64,000 nucleotides of DNA. Source: Streptomyces marincola (GTDB lineage: Bacteria; Actinomycetota; Actinomycetes; Streptomycetales; Streptomycetaceae). The notes under the pieces were generated by a model, which saw only the letters and a list, made by a program, of their open reading frames with translations, did not search any database and had not been told where the DNA came from. Of this stretch, positions 32,043-41,081 are shown in pieces. Each line of letters opens with the position of its first letter. Position 1 is the first letter of the stretch. Both the position numbers and the translations under genes were made by a program. The stretch is taken from the NCBI RefSeq assembly GCF_020410765.1, contig NZ_CP084541.1:3538501-3602500 (forward strand). Direction: 5' to 3'.

Positions 32043-34670
32043 TCAGCGCAGCGTGCGGATCAGCGTCTCGGCCCGGTGGGTGAGCGCCGCGCGGGCCGGG
32101 TCCGCAACGCCGCGCAGGTGTTCGAGCGTCGCGGTGAACCGTTCAAGCGCCCTCGCCGCCGAGGCGTGGTCGCCGCGCGCCATGTGCAGCTCGGCCTTCA
32201 CCGTCCACGGCTTCAGCAGCAGCGCGGAGAGGAACGACACCTCGCCGCCCGCCACGCGCCCGGCCAGGTCGTCGGCCAGCGCGGCCACCCCGCCCGGGGT
32301 CCACAGGTCGGGCACCGGCACGGCGGAGAAGTCCATGTCCGAGGCCAGGTAGAAGCCGGTGTAGGACGGCTGGTTGTACGTCGTCTGCTGCCGCGCCACC
32401 TCGGCCCGGTACTGCGGGTCGTGCATCAGGGTGTACAGCTTGTGGCCGGTGAGTTCGGTGCTGAGGTACAGCCGCAGGCCGGTGCTGTCCGCCGTGGGCA
32501 CGAGCAGCTCCTCGCGCCAGTCGCCCAGGACGTCGGCGACCAGGGACGGATTGCCCTTGGTGTGGTTGTTCGTCCTGGTGCCCTCGGCCGTGAGCAGCGT
32601 GCCGCGCCGCCAGTCCTCGACGACCGTGTCCTCGCCGAGATACCCGTACCCGGCCACCATCTGGGCCGTCAGGTCGCCCGCCCAGCGGATGCTCTGGTTC
32701 GTGCCGGGCGTCCGCTCCCCGAGCCGCCGGCCGTCCGCGCTCCACAGGCCGACGCCGTCGGGGTCGGTGCCGCCCTCGGGGTGGTTGGCCCACGTCTCGA
32801 TCCCGGGCTCGTCCGGGTCGACGTCCCCGATCATGCCGCGTCCGGTGTCGACGCCGGTGTACTCGCCGTAGATGACCTCGCCGGTCGCGGCGTCGCGCAG
32901 CGCGTAGCCGAGCGGCGCGCTCGCGCCGCCCTCGTGCACGGTGTAGATCTCCAGTCCAGGACGCGCCGGGTCGATGTCGGTGACGTGCATCGCGTCGCCG
33001 TGGCCGAGGCGGGCCTGCGCGCCGGGGTCGGCGCTGCCGGGCGGCATCTCGGCGAACGAGCTGTACAGCAGGCTGCCGTCGTCGTCGATGGTCGCGGACC
33101 CGTAGACGACCTCCTGCCGGCCGTCGCCGTCGACGTCGGCCGCGCTCAGCGAGTGGAAGCCCTGCGTGGTCAGCGTGCCGAACTCGGGGTCGGTGCCGTC
33201 GACGCCGTGCGGGCCGTCGTTGAACGGGTTGGACATCGGGGTCCAGCCGCTGTCGACGTTCCAGTCCTCGCGCAGCCTGTGCCCGTCCCAGCGGTAGGAC
33301 ACCAGCGTGGAGCGCGTGTAGTAGCCGCGCGCGAACACGGCCGAGGGGTGCTGCCCGTCGACGTAGGCGACGGTGGACAGGAAGCGGTCCACGCGGTTGC
33401 CCGGCTCGATGCGGGCCATGGCGTAGTCGCCCCACATCAGGCCGTCGTCGTGGCGGCCCGGCTCGTAGCGGACCGTGTCGAGCTCGCGGCCGGTCGCGCC
33501 GTCGAACACGCTGAGGTATTCGGGCCCTTCGAGGATGAAGCCCTCGAACGCGCGCAGGTTGTTGCGCGCGCTGCGGGAGGGCGCGTACTCGTCCATGAAG
33601 TGGTCGGCCAGCGCCTCGGCGTCCTCGCGGGACAGGGGGTAGTCGTGGGCGGGCGCGATGCCGAACGCCTCCTCAAGCGTCGCGGGCCAGTTGCCCGCCA
33701 CGACCTCGGGGTGCTCGTGCCAGTCCTCGAACATGCCGACGACGTGCGCGTAGTAGTCCTCGGCACTCATCCGGTAGTCGTCGTCGTGCCCGTATCCCGC
33801 GCGGATGTCCTCGCGCGGCATGGTGATGTGGCGCTCCGAGGCGACACGGCCGTCCGGGTGGTAGCGGGTGACCTTGGTGCCCGGCGCGGTCTTGAACATG
33901 ATCTCCGAGCGGCCGTCGCCGTCGAAGTCGTGCACGAGGAACTGGGTGTAGTGGGCTCCGGCGCGGATGTTCACGCCGAGGTCGACGCGGTGCAGCAGGG
34001 TGCCGTCGAGGCGGTAGGTGTCGAGGTAGACGTTGCCGGTGTAGCCGACCTGGGAGACGTCCTTGGCGTTCGACGGGTACCACTTGACGACGTACTCGTA
34101 CTGGCCGTCGCCGTCCACGTCGCCGACGCTGACGTCGTTCGCCGAGTAGGTGTACGCCTCGCCGGCCGGGGTGACGCCGTCGGCCGGCTTGTCCAGCGGC
34201 AGTTCGTAGTAGCCGTCGGACCAGGGGGCGACGGGCTCGCTGAGGTCGACCTCGACGCCGTCGACGACGGCGGCCACGCGGTACTCGGCGCCCGCGGGCG
34301 CTTCGGCGTCGAGGTAGTTGGTCGATTCTGTGACGGTGCCGAGCAGTTCGCCGTCGCGGTACACGTGGAAGTCGGCGCCGGTCAGGCCGGTTTCCGAGTG
34401 CCCGGTGACCTCGGTGGCCAGCAGCCGCCAGCTGAGGAACACGCCCTCCTCGGTGGCGACGGCGGCCAGACCGCGGTCGAGGTGTTCGAGCTGGACGCCG
34501 CCGGGCGCGGGGCGCTCGGTGCCGCGCGCGGCCGGTTGCGCGGCCGGTTCCGCCGCCCGCGCGGGGGCGGTGCCCGCCGCGGCGAGCAGGCCCGCGGTCA
34601 TCAGGCCGGCGAGCGGGGCGGCGATCAACCGCCGGTGCCTGGCCCTACGTCGTCTGTCCGCTGGTGTCAT
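32043..34670 (-). CDS. secreted rhamnogalacturonan lyase, PL11 type
   Basis: 875-aa exported polysaccharide lyase that cuts the rhamnose-galacturonate backbone of pectin by beta-elimination. Tat/Sec-like signal (RRRRARHRRLIAAPLAGLMT ... APARA). Then a short FnIII-like strand region (about 60-150) and an eight-bladed propeller with repeated calcium loops (VDGDGQYEY, FDGDGRSEI, DVDGDGRQEV, DVDPDEPGIE). HPEVVAGNWPATLEEAFG and NNHTKGNPSLVADVLGDWRE are PL11 features. The C-terminal 110 residues are helical (FIVAR-like) and unusual for the family. ATG 34670 has AAGGG upstream. Direct repeats lie ~140 bp before it. Confidence 0.9.
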   Translation of the reverse strand: MTPADRRRRARHRRLIAAPLAGLMTAGLLAAAGTAPARAAEPAAQPAARGTERPAPGGVQLEHLDRGLAAVATEEGVFLSWRLLATEVTGHSETGLTGADFHVYRDGELLGTVTESTNYLDAEAPAGAEYRVAAVVDGVEVDLSEPVAPWSDGYYELPLDKPADGVTPAGEAYTYSANDVSVGDVDGDGQYEYVVKWYPSNAKDVSQVGYTGNVYLDTYRLDGTLLHRVDLGVNIRAGAHYTQFLVHDFDGDGRSEIMFKTAPGTKVTRYHPDGRVASERHITMPREDIRAGYGHDDDYRMSAEDYYAHVVGMFEDWHEHPEVVAGNWPATLEEAFGIAPAHDYPLSREDAEALADHFMDEYAPSRSARNNLRAFEGFILEGPEYLSVFDGATGRELDTVRYEPGRHDDGLMWGDYAMARIEPGNRVDRFLSTVAYVDGQHPSAVFARGYYTRSTLVSYRWDGHRLREDWNVDSGWTPMSNPFNDGPHGVDGTDPEFGTLTTQGFHSLSAADVDGDGRQEVVYGSATIDDDGSLLYSSFAEMPPGSADPGAQARLGHGDAMHVTDIDPARPGLEIYTVHEGGASAPLGYALRDAATGEVIYGEYTGVDTGRGMIGDVDPDEPGIETWANHPEGGTDPDGVGLWSADGRRLGERTPGTNQSIRWAGDLTAQMVAGYGYLGEDTVVEDWRRGTLLTAEGTRTNNHTKGNPSLVADVLGDWREELLVPTADSTGLRLYLSTELTGHKLYTLMHDPQYRAEVARQQTTYNQPSYTGFYLASDMDFSAVPVPDLWTPGGVAALADDLAGRVAGGEVSFLSALLLKPWTVKAELHMARGDHASAARALERFTATLEHLRGVADPARAALTHRAETLIRTLR

Positions 34671-35021
34671 CGGGTGACGCCCTTCTTGCCTGTCGCGCGT
34701 TGAGCCTTCGGCCTGCCGCGCGAGGCCGGTCGTGAGGTGCTTGATGGGTGCGGTGGCGCGCTGGACGGGCGCGTGGAAAGGGGACGAGAGCGGATTGAGT
34801 CGTTTCAATGAGACGTTTCAAAACGGGTCGGCGCGACAGTATGAGGGGGCGGGTCCGCCGTCAAGAGTTCGCGTCGGTACGCAGCGCGACCGCGCACGCG
34901 TCGCATGGTTCACTCGAACCGGCGAATTGAGGTGCGAATTGTTCTGATTGTCCTGCGGTGGGCCGGAGCACGGGCAATGCTGTGGGCCATTCGGGTGCCA
35001 CGCGATGCCGGGAGACGCGCC
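34671..35021. other. divergent promoter region, lyase / geosmin synthase
   Basis: 351 bp with no gene. Contains a direct repeat CGTTTCA at 34801-34807 and 34814-34820 (13-bp period, one helical turn plus), probably for control of the lyase gene. The right part 34880-35000 is AT-richer and should hold the geosmin synthase promoter. Nothing else seen. Confidence 0.5.
34801..34820. promoter_or_regulatory. direct repeat CGTTTCA-N6-CGTTTCA
   Basis: Two exact 7-bp copies 13 bp apart, 131-150 bp upstream of the rhamnogalacturonan lyase start, read as TGAAACG on that strand. Candidate binding site for a carbon-source regulator. Confidence 0.4.
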
Positions 35022-37313
35022 ATGACACAGCCCTTCGAACTGCCCGCGTTCTACATGCCGTATCCCGCGCGGCTCAACCCCCACCTCGACGCGGCCAGGG
35101 AGCACTCGCCGCGCTGGGCCGCACGCATGGGGATGCTGGAGGGCTCCGGGATCTGGACCGGCGCCGACCTCGACGCGCACGACTACCCGCTGCTGTGCGC
35201 GTACACGCACCCGGACGCCTCGGCCGAGGACCTGTGCCTGGTCACCGACTGGTACGTGTGGGTCTTCTTCTTCGACGACCACTTCCTTGAGACCTTCAAG
35301 CGCACCCAGGACCGGCCGGGCGGCAAGGCGTACCTCGACCGGCTGCCCGCGTTCATGCCGCTCGACCCGGCCGCGGGCACCCCCGAGCCGACGAACCCGG
35401 TGGAGGCCGGGCTCGCCGATCTGTGGGCCAGGACGGTGCCTGCCATGTCGGCCGCGTGGCGGCGCAGGTTCGCCGAGAGCACCGCCAACCTGCTGAACGA
35501 GTCGCTGTGGGAGCTGTCCAACATCAACGCCGGCCGCGTGCCCAACCCCGTCGAGTACATCGAGATGCGCCGCAAGGTCGGCGGCGCGCCCTGGTCGGCG
35601 GGTCTCGTCGAGTACGCGGCGCGCGCCGAGGTGCCGGCGGCCGTCGCGGCGAGCCGGCCGCTGCGCGTGCTGCGCGACACCTTCTCCGACGGCGTCCACC
35701 TGCGCAACGACCTGTTCTCCTACCAGCGGGAGATCGAGGACGAGGGCGAGATGAGCAACGGCGTCCTCGTGCTGGAGACGTTCCTCGCGTGCTCGACGCA
35801 GGAGGCCGCCGAGGCCGTCAACGACCTGCTGACCGCGCGCCTCCAGCAGTTCGAGCACACCTGCGTGACCGAACTGGGCCCGCTGTTCGCGGAGTCCGGG
35901 CTCGACGCCGCGTCCTGCGCCGCGGTCCTCGCCTATGCCAAGGGACTTCAGGACTGGCAGTCGGGCGGCCACGAGTGGCACATGCGCTCCAGCCGGTACA
36001 TGAACGGAGCGGTCGGCGGTGGCGCGGCGCACGCGCACGCGCCCGCGCCCGGCCTCGCTGCGCTGCCGACGCTGCCCGGGCTGCCGCCAGGACTCGGCAC
36101 CGCGGCCCTCCGCGCGCCGGGCGGCGCGCGGCGCGGCCCCGGCGGCGTGACGACCACCCGCAGGGCGGAGGCGGCCAGGGCCAGGCGGTTCCGGCACGTG
36201 CCGCACCGGCGCGTCGGGCCCTCGCTGCTGCCGGACTTCCCCATGCCGTTCGACCTGCGGCTCAACGTGCACCTCGACGGCGCGCGGACGCGCCTGGCCG
36301 CGTGGGCGCACCGGGTCGGCATCCTCGACGGTGCGCCGTGGACCGAGGCCAAGCTGTACGACTACGACCTGCCGCTGTGCGCCGCGGGGCTTGCCCCCGA
36401 CGCACCGGCCGACGCGCTCGACGTGGTCTCCGGCTGGCTGGCATGGGGCACCTACGGCGACGACCTGTACCCGGTCCTCTTCGGCCGCACCCACGACGTG
36501 GCGGGCGCGCGGGCCGTGACCGAGCGGATCGCGCAGTTCATGCCCGTCGAGGACCCGAACGCGATGCCGGTCCCGGTGTCAGGGCTGGAACGCGGCCTCG
36601 CGGACCTGTGGCCGCGCACCGCGGGGCCGATGACGCTGCCCGCGCGGCGCAGGTTCCGCGAGACGATCGAGGTGATGACGGCGAGCTGGGTCTGGGAGCT
36701 GGACAACCAGGCGCAGAACCGCATTCCCGAGCCCGTCGACTACGTCGAGATGCGCCGGCAGACGTTCGGCTCCGACCTGACGATGTGCCTGGCCAGGCTC
36801 GGGCACGGCCCGAAGGTGCCGCAGGAGGTCTACCGCAGCGGTCCGATCAGCTCACTGGAGAACGCGGCGGCCGACTACGCCTGCCTGATGAACGACGTGT
36901 TCTCGTACCAGAAGGAGATCGAGTTCGAGGGGGAGATCCACAATGGTGTGCTGGTGGTGCAGGACTTCTTCGACTGCGACTACCCGGCGGCGCTGCGCGT
37001 GATCGCGGACCTGATGGCCGAGCGCATGCGGCAGTTCCAGCACGTCGCGGCGCATGAGCTACCGGTCTTGTACGAGGACTTCGGGCTCGACGACGAGGTG
37101 CGGGGCATCCTCGACGGGTACGTCCGCGACCTGGAGAACTGGCTGGCCGGCATCCTGAACTGGCACCGGTTCTGCCGCCGGTACCGCGAGAGCGACCTGC
37201 GCAGGCACGCGCAGGGCGCGTTGTGGCCGCTGGGCGCGCCGACGGGCCTCGGCACCTCGGCGGCCAGGATCACCCGGCTGCTCGGCCCGCCCGCGGCGCG
37301 CCGGGCGTCGTAG
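35022..37313 (+). CDS. geoA: geosmin synthase (bifunctional terpene cyclase)
   Basis: 763-aa two-domain terpene synthase that converts farnesyl diphosphate to germacradienol and then to geosmin. N-terminal domain (1-330): FELPAFYMPYPARLNPHLD, the Mg motif DDHFLE, the NSE motif NDLFSYQREIEDEGE. A Gly/Ala/His-rich linker (about 330-400) follows. C-terminal domain: FPMPFDLRLNVHLDGAR, GDDLYPVLF in place of the aspartate motif, and NDVFSYQKEIEFEGE. Length is slightly above the 726 aa of the S. coelicolor enzyme because of the linker. ATG 35022 has GGGAG 7-8 nt upstream. No cyclic-nucleotide-binding partner gene, which often precedes geosmin-type synthases, is adjacent. Confidence 0.95.
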   Translation: MTQPFELPAFYMPYPARLNPHLDAAREHSPRWAARMGMLEGSGIWTGADLDAHDYPLLCAYTHPDASAEDLCLVTDWYVWVFFFDDHFLETFKRTQDRPGGKAYLDRLPAFMPLDPAAGTPEPTNPVEAGLADLWARTVPAMSAAWRRRFAESTANLLNESLWELSNINAGRVPNPVEYIEMRRKVGGAPWSAGLVEYAARAEVPAAVAASRPLRVLRDTFSDGVHLRNDLFSYQREIEDEGEMSNGVLVLETFLACSTQEAAEAVNDLLTARLQQFEHTCVTELGPLFAESGLDAASCAAVLAYAKGLQDWQSGGHEWHMRSSRYMNGAVGGGAAHAHAPAPGLAALPTLPGLPPGLGTAALRAPGGARRGPGGVTTTRRAEAARARRFRHVPHRRVGPSLLPDFPMPFDLRLNVHLDGARTRLAAWAHRVGILDGAPWTEAKLYDYDLPLCAAGLAPDAPADALDVVSGWLAWGTYGDDLYPVLFGRTHDVAGARAVTERIAQFMPVEDPNAMPVPVSGLERGLADLWPRTAGPMTLPARRRFRETIEVMTASWVWELDNQAQNRIPEPVDYVEMRRQTFGSDLTMCLARLGHGPKVPQEVYRSGPISSLENAAADYACLMNDVFSYQKEIEFEGEIHNGVLVVQDFFDCDYPAALRVIADLMAERMRQFQHVAAHELPVLYEDFGLDDEVRGILDGYVRDLENWLAGILNWHRFCRRYRESDLRRHAQGALWPLGAPTGLGTSAARITRLLGPPAARRAS

Positions 37314-37451
37314 GCGGGATCGGTCGGGCTGGGCGCGTTGGACGGGTTGGACGGGTTGGTCGTATCGCTCGTGTCGGGCGCGTTGGTCATGCCGGTCGTA
37401 TCGGCCGTGCCGGTCCTTTCCGCCACGGGTCGGCGGTGATGCCGCGGCCGG

Positions 37452-38309
37452 TCAATGGACGATGGACACGATCCGGCAGGCAGCCGCCGCCAGTTCGCGG
37501 TCGCCGTGCAGGCGGGCCAGGGTGAGGGCGTCGTCCGGTGCGATGCCGCGGGTGCACAGGCGCCAGGCGGTCTCCGGGTCCAACTCGACGGTCGCGGCGG
37601 GGTGTTCGCCCGCGGGCGGGGCGAGCGACCAGCGCTCGCCCGTCGCGGTGGCGGTCCACGTGCCGCCGGCCGGGCCGTCGATCCGCACGCGGAGCTGGGT
37701 GCCGACCGGCGCGTCGACCGCGCGCAGCGTGTGCGGAAGGGCGCGCATGAAGGTGTCGAGGACCACGGACCACAGCCGTGGGTCGGGGTCGGTGCCCCGC
37801 CCGGCGGCGTGCCGGATCTGCTGGCGGTGCGTCCAGAACTCGGTGAGTTCACGGGCGCTGTCCAGCCACATCGGTGCCGGGTCGGCTCCCGCCCAGGACA
37901 CGCCGAGCGACGGGGAGTCGGGGTCGGTGGCCTCGAAGTACCGGACGGTCTGCCCGCCCACCAGGTCCAGGGTGTCGGTGAGCGCGGCCGGGCTCACCCG
38001 GGCGAACGCGGCCACCCACTCCGCGTTGGCGCGGTGGATGAACGCCTCAAGCGCCTCGCCCGGCGCGGGTGACGGCCCTCCCCGGTGTCCGTCGCGGGCG
38101 CGGGCGAGTCGCCCGTAGCAGTCGCCCAGAATGTGGGCGGCGAGATCCCGCACGGTCCAGCCCGGCACCGCTTCCCTGCCCCAGTCGACCGGCGCGAGGT
38201 CGCGCAGCAGCGCCATCAACGCGGCGTGCTCGGGGGCGAACAGCGGCCGGGCGTCGATCGGGGCACCGAGCCAGGCGTGACCGGCTCCGCCGCCTCGCGA
38301 GGTGTCCAT
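37452..38309 (-). CDS. maleylpyruvate isomerase family (mycothiol-dependent type) protein
   Basis: 285-aa DinB-fold protein. The N-terminal MDMPI-type domain has VDWGREAVPGWTVRDLAAHI (the Trp and His ligands), ending with ARELTEFWTHRQQIRHAAG (second metal-binding His region), and the C-terminal sterol-carrier-like domain starts near GTQLRVRIDGPAGGTW. Family members use mycothiol as cofactor, fitting an actinobacterium. A second, later start is possible; ATG 38309 gives MDTSRGGGAG. The ligand His in ELTEFWTHRQQI is conserved. Function of this member is unknown; it is not near gentisate or maleylpyruvate genes. Confidence 0.85.
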   Translation of the reverse strand: MDTSRGGGAGHAWLGAPIDARPLFAPEHAALMALLRDLAPVDWGREAVPGWTVRDLAAHILGDCYGRLARARDGHRGGPSPAPGEALEAFIHRANAEWVAAFARVSPAALTDTLDLVGGQTVRYFEATDPDSPSLGVSWAGADPAPMWLDSARELTEFWTHRQQIRHAAGRGTDPDPRLWSVVLDTFMRALPHTLRAVDAPVGTQLRVRIDGPAGGTWTATATGERWSLAPPAGEHPAATVELDPETAWRLCTRGIAPDDALTLARLHGDRELAAAACRIVSIVH

Positions 38310-38394
38310 GACCGCAGTCTGCCGCCCCGCGCACCCGGCGGCCACCGCTTATGCGGTCCGGGCACCGGAACCCGGCACCGCAGGCATCGCGGCG

Positions 38395-38520
38395 GCCGTC
38401 CGGCCGTTGAGGCGCCGGGCCGTGTCGGGCCGTCCGGCCGTTGAGGCGCCGACCGTTGCGCTGCCGGGCCGGTCCATCCGACCGTTGCGCTGCCGGGCCG
38501 TCGCGCTGCCGGGCCGGGCC
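38395..38520. repeat. short tandem repeats CCGTTGCGCTGCCGGGCCG
   Basis: About three imperfect copies of GACCGTTGCGCTGCCGGGCC plus partial CCGTTGAGGCGCCG units between the isomerase-family gene and the small membrane-protein gene. Low complexity; no CRISPR organisation (no equal spacers). Confidence 0.5.
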
Positions 38521-38526
38521 GAGGCG

Positions 38527-38922
38527 TCAGCGGGCCGCGGCCCGGCGGGCGTTCGGACTCTCGGGCAGCAGCAGACCGGCGAGCGTGAGCGCGCCCCACC
38601 CCACGGACACCGCGACCGCGCCGCCGCGCCGCGCCGGGCCCGGCAGCGTCGCGCCCAGCAGGACGGCGTCGCCGAAGTCCGCGGCCAGCCGCACCGCCGC
38701 GGCCGTGCGCAGCGCCGCGCCCCGGGGCGCGAGCGCCAGCGCGAGCCCGCACGCGGCCTCGCGCAGCCCCAGGGGCCGCAGCGACGTGCGCACCTCGGCG
38801 GCGGTCCGCCCGTCGGGACCCGCGAGCCCGGACGGTTTCGCGAGCAGGCCGGGCCGGACCGTCACCGCCACCCCGTACGCCGTCGTCGCCACACCCACGG
38901 CTCGCAGCACACTCGTACGCAT
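38527..38922 (-). CDS. small integral membrane protein, 131 aa
   Basis: Four hydrophobic helices: AVGVATTAYGVAVTVRPGLL, PLGLREAACGLALALAPRG, AAAVRLAADFGDAVLLGATL and VAVSVGWGALTLAGLLLP. The pattern PSGLAGPDGRTAAEVRTSLRP matches a conserved streptomycete family (DUF4267-like) of unknown role. ATG 38922 is the only reasonable start. It lies between the S8 peptidase and the isomerase-family gene on the same strand. Confidence 0.8.
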   Translation of the reverse strand: MRTSVLRAVGVATTAYGVAVTVRPGLLAKPSGLAGPDGRTAAEVRTSLRPLGLREAACGLALALAPRGAALRTAAAVRLAADFGDAVLLGATLPGPARRGGAVAVSVGWGALTLAGLLLPESPNARRAAAR

Positions 38923-38978
38923 GGGTCAACTGTGCCGCACGCCCGCCCCGGCGGCACCACGGGAGGCGGGCGGCCCGT

Positions 38979-40241
38979 TCAGTCCACGGGGACCACTTGG
39001 AGCAGCTTGTTCGGGCTGCCTGCCGGTACGCCGGTCAGCCTGCCGACGGCCGCCGCCTGGTCGATGGCCTGCCCCACCTGGGCGGGCGACGCACTCGGGT
39101 GGTCGCCCAGGTACAGCACCGCGACGCCCGCGGTGAACGCGGCGGACCCCGACGTTCCCGAGAGCACGGCCGTGCCGTTCGGCCAGGTCGAGGCGATGCC
39201 GACGCCCGGCGCGAACAGGTCCACGACCGGGCCGTGGTTGGTGAACCCCGCCACCCGGTCCCGGCAGTCGGACGCCGCCGCGGTGATGGCCTCGGTGACG
39301 CGGCCGGGGGAGTAGCGGCCGGCGTCGTCACCGCTGCCGCCCGCGGCGATCGCGTAGGTGACGCCCGAGGCGATGGACGTGCGCACCGCCTGGTCGAGCA
39401 CCTGGCTGGCCACGCCGCCGAGGGTCACGAGCGCGACGGCGGGTTCGCCCTGCGCGTCCGCGGTGAGCCAGTTGATGCCCGCGACCACACCGGCGACGGT
39501 GCCCGAGCCCGCGTCGTTGAGCACCTTGACGGACACGAGGTCGGCCTCCTTGGCGACGCCGTGGTTCGTGCCGCCGACGAGGCCGGCCGCCCAGGTGCCG
39601 TGGCCGTTGCCGTCCGAGCCGTTGCCCCCGGTGGCGTCGTACCCCGGACCGGCCCGGCCGCCGAAGTCGGCGTGGCCGTAGGCGATGCCGGTGTCGACGA
39701 TGTAGGCGGTGGCACCGGCGCCGGCCGAGTCCGGATAGGTGAAGGAGCCGTCGAGCGGCAGGTCCGGCTGGTCGATGCGGTCGAGTCCGCAGTTGGGCGG
39801 GTTCGGCTGCGTGCCGGCCGGCAGGGCGCGGATCACGCTGTCCTGCTTGACAGCGCGGACGGCCGGGTCGGCGGCCAGCCGCCGGGCCTGCGGCGCGGTG
39901 GCGTGGACGTGGAGGCCGGTGAGCGCGGCGTCGTAGGCGTCGACGACGCGCACGCCGTAGCGGTCGGCCAGCCGGGCGCCCGCCTCGGCGGCCGGTTCGC
40001 CGCCGTCGGCGAGCAGGACCAGGTAGCTGCCGTCGACCGCGTCCCGTCCGGGCGCGCCGAGGACGTGTCCCTCGGGGGCGGCCCCGGTCGGGGCGGGCAG
40101 GGCGGCGGCGGTGGCCGGGAGCAGCAGGGCGGCGGTGAGAACGGCTACCGTGCGGGACCTGCCGGATCCGCGCGGCACGGGGGACGCGCCGGGTCTGCGG
40201 ACCGTGCGAAATCTGCGGAGGGTGCGGGGTCTGCGGGGCAA
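38979..40241 (-). CDS. subtilase (S8) family protein with altered oxyanion-hole residue
   Basis: 420-aa exported serine-protease homologue. TTG 40241 is the likely start, GAGGAG 6 nt upstream. Signal peptide TVAVLTAALLLPATAAALPAP, an inhibitor-I9-like propeptide (about 60-140, YLVLLADGGEP), then the catalytic domain: Asp183 in AYIVDTGIAYGH, His214 in DGNGHGTWAAGLVGG, Ser364 in LSGTSGSAAFTAG. Two departures from the proteinase-K type: Gly302 occupies the place of the oxyanion Asn (IAAGGSGDD instead of VAAGNN), and the block after the Ser is GSAAFTAG, not MAAPHVAG. It may be poorly active or a pseudo-enzyme. Confidence 0.85.
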   Translation of the reverse strand: MPRRPRTLRRFRTVRRPGASPVPRGSGRSRTVAVLTAALLLPATAAALPAPTGAAPEGHVLGAPGRDAVDGSYLVLLADGGEPAAEAGARLADRYGVRVVDAYDAALTGLHVHATAPQARRLAADPAVRAVKQDSVIRALPAGTQPNPPNCGLDRIDQPDLPLDGSFTYPDSAGAGATAYIVDTGIAYGHADFGGRAGPGYDATGGNGSDGNGHGTWAAGLVGGTNHGVAKEADLVSVKVLNDAGSGTVAGVVAGINWLTADAQGEPAVALVTLGGVASQVLDQAVRTSIASGVTYAIAAGGSGDDAGRYSPGRVTEAITAAASDCRDRVAGFTNHGPVVDLFAPGVGIASTWPNGTAVLSGTSGSAAFTAGVAVLYLGDHPSASPAQVGQAIDQAAAVGRLTGVPAGSPNKLLQVVPVD

Positions 40242-40347
40242 GAGGGCTCCTCGGAACGGGCCCGGGCGACCGGGGGACGGCGTCGGATGGTTGTGCCCAT
40301 GACAATCACAAGGCTGCCCGGCGTCCCTTCGGGCGGCAAGACCGCCG

Positions 40348-40379
40348 GGGGCGGCCCGGGGCGCGCCCCGGGCCGCCCC
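40348..40379. terminator. perfect 32-bp palindrome terminator
   Basis: GGGGCGGCCCGGGG-CGCG-CCCCGGGCCGCCCC, after the TetR remnant and before the peptidase start. No T-tract, as normal in Streptomyces. Confidence 0.75.
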
Positions 40380-40396
40380 GGACCGGCGACCGCGCA

Positions 40397-40807
40397 TCAC
40401 ACGGCGCCCTCGTGCCCGCGAGCGTCCTCCCGCTCCGCGAGGCCGGCGGCACGGCCGGCCGCACCGGTGCCGCGGCCTCCGGCGTGGGCGGCGATGCCGT
40501 CGAGGATGGTTTCGAGCCCGAGCAGGAACGACCCGTCGAAGTCGTCGTCGACGAGCCGCGCGTGCCCGGCGAGCGTGGGATAGCGGTCCTCCCGCTGCTC
40601 GATGAACTGCTGGGCACCGGCTCGAAGTTCGGCCTCGTCCTGCGGATCGCGCCGGTGGACGCGCCAGACGTTCTCCGCCGCGGTGTACCCCTGGACGAAG
40701 TACGTCAGGGCCCCGACGGCGACGGTGAGCCGCGCCCCGTCGAGCCCGGCCCGCAGCAGTAGGGAGTGGACGTGTTCGGAGCGCGCGAGCACAGCGAGCT
40801 GGCCGCC
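40397..40807 (-). pseudogene. C-terminal remnant of a TetR-family regulator
   Basis: The frame reads SLLLRAGLDGARLTVAVGAL, TYFVQGYTAAENVWRV, DPQDEAELRAGAQQFIEQRE and DDFDGSFLLGLETILDGIAA, the ligand-binding half of a TetR_C-type regulator. The DNA-binding N-terminus is missing: upstream sequence in this frame is antisense to the next rightward gene and has no HTH. It is therefore a truncated remnant that ends at a terminator. Confidence 0.65.
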
Positions 40808-41017
40808 CACCTCTCCCGTTGGGCCCTGCTGTCCGATGACGAGACCGGCGCGGCGCTCGGCACCCTGCGGGCCACGGGCATGGCCCTGTATGTTCTGGGC
40901 TACTTCCACGGCTGGCGGCTGCTCGACTCCTGGCTCGCCACCGCGGACCGCGACGTTCGCGTACGCCGCCTGCTCACCGAGCAACTGCTTCCGGCGGACG
41001 TGCGGCCGGCCGGCTGA
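40766..41017 (+). CDS. hypothetical 83-aa protein, uncertain
   Basis: Open frame from GTG 40766 (or GTG 40772, with AGGGAG 5 nt upstream): LSDDETGAALGTLRATGMAL, YVLGYFHGWRLLDSWL, VRVRRLLTEQLLP. It partly overlaps the TetR remnant and lies 64 bp before the acetyltransferase gene on the same strand. A hydrophobic helix (ALYVLGYF) might be buried. I recognise no family; it could be a real small gene or a chance frame in remnant DNA. Confidence 0.35.
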   Translation: MDVFGAREHSELAAHLSRWALLSDDETGAALGTLRATGMALYVLGYFHGWRLLDSWLATADRDVRVRRLLTEQLLPADVRPAG

Positions 41018-41081
41018 CCGGCCGGGCCGCCGGGCGATCGCGCGGTGGCACGGGACGGGCGAGTGAAGGGAAGGGACGGAC

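Noticed and set aside
35022..37313. Broken geosmin synthase because the second domain lacks a normal DDxxD
   Set aside because: Geosmin synthases normally have a degenerate motif in the C-terminal domain; both NSE motifs and length are intact.
38395..38520. CRISPR or attachment-site repeats
   Set aside because: Unequal spacing and low complexity.
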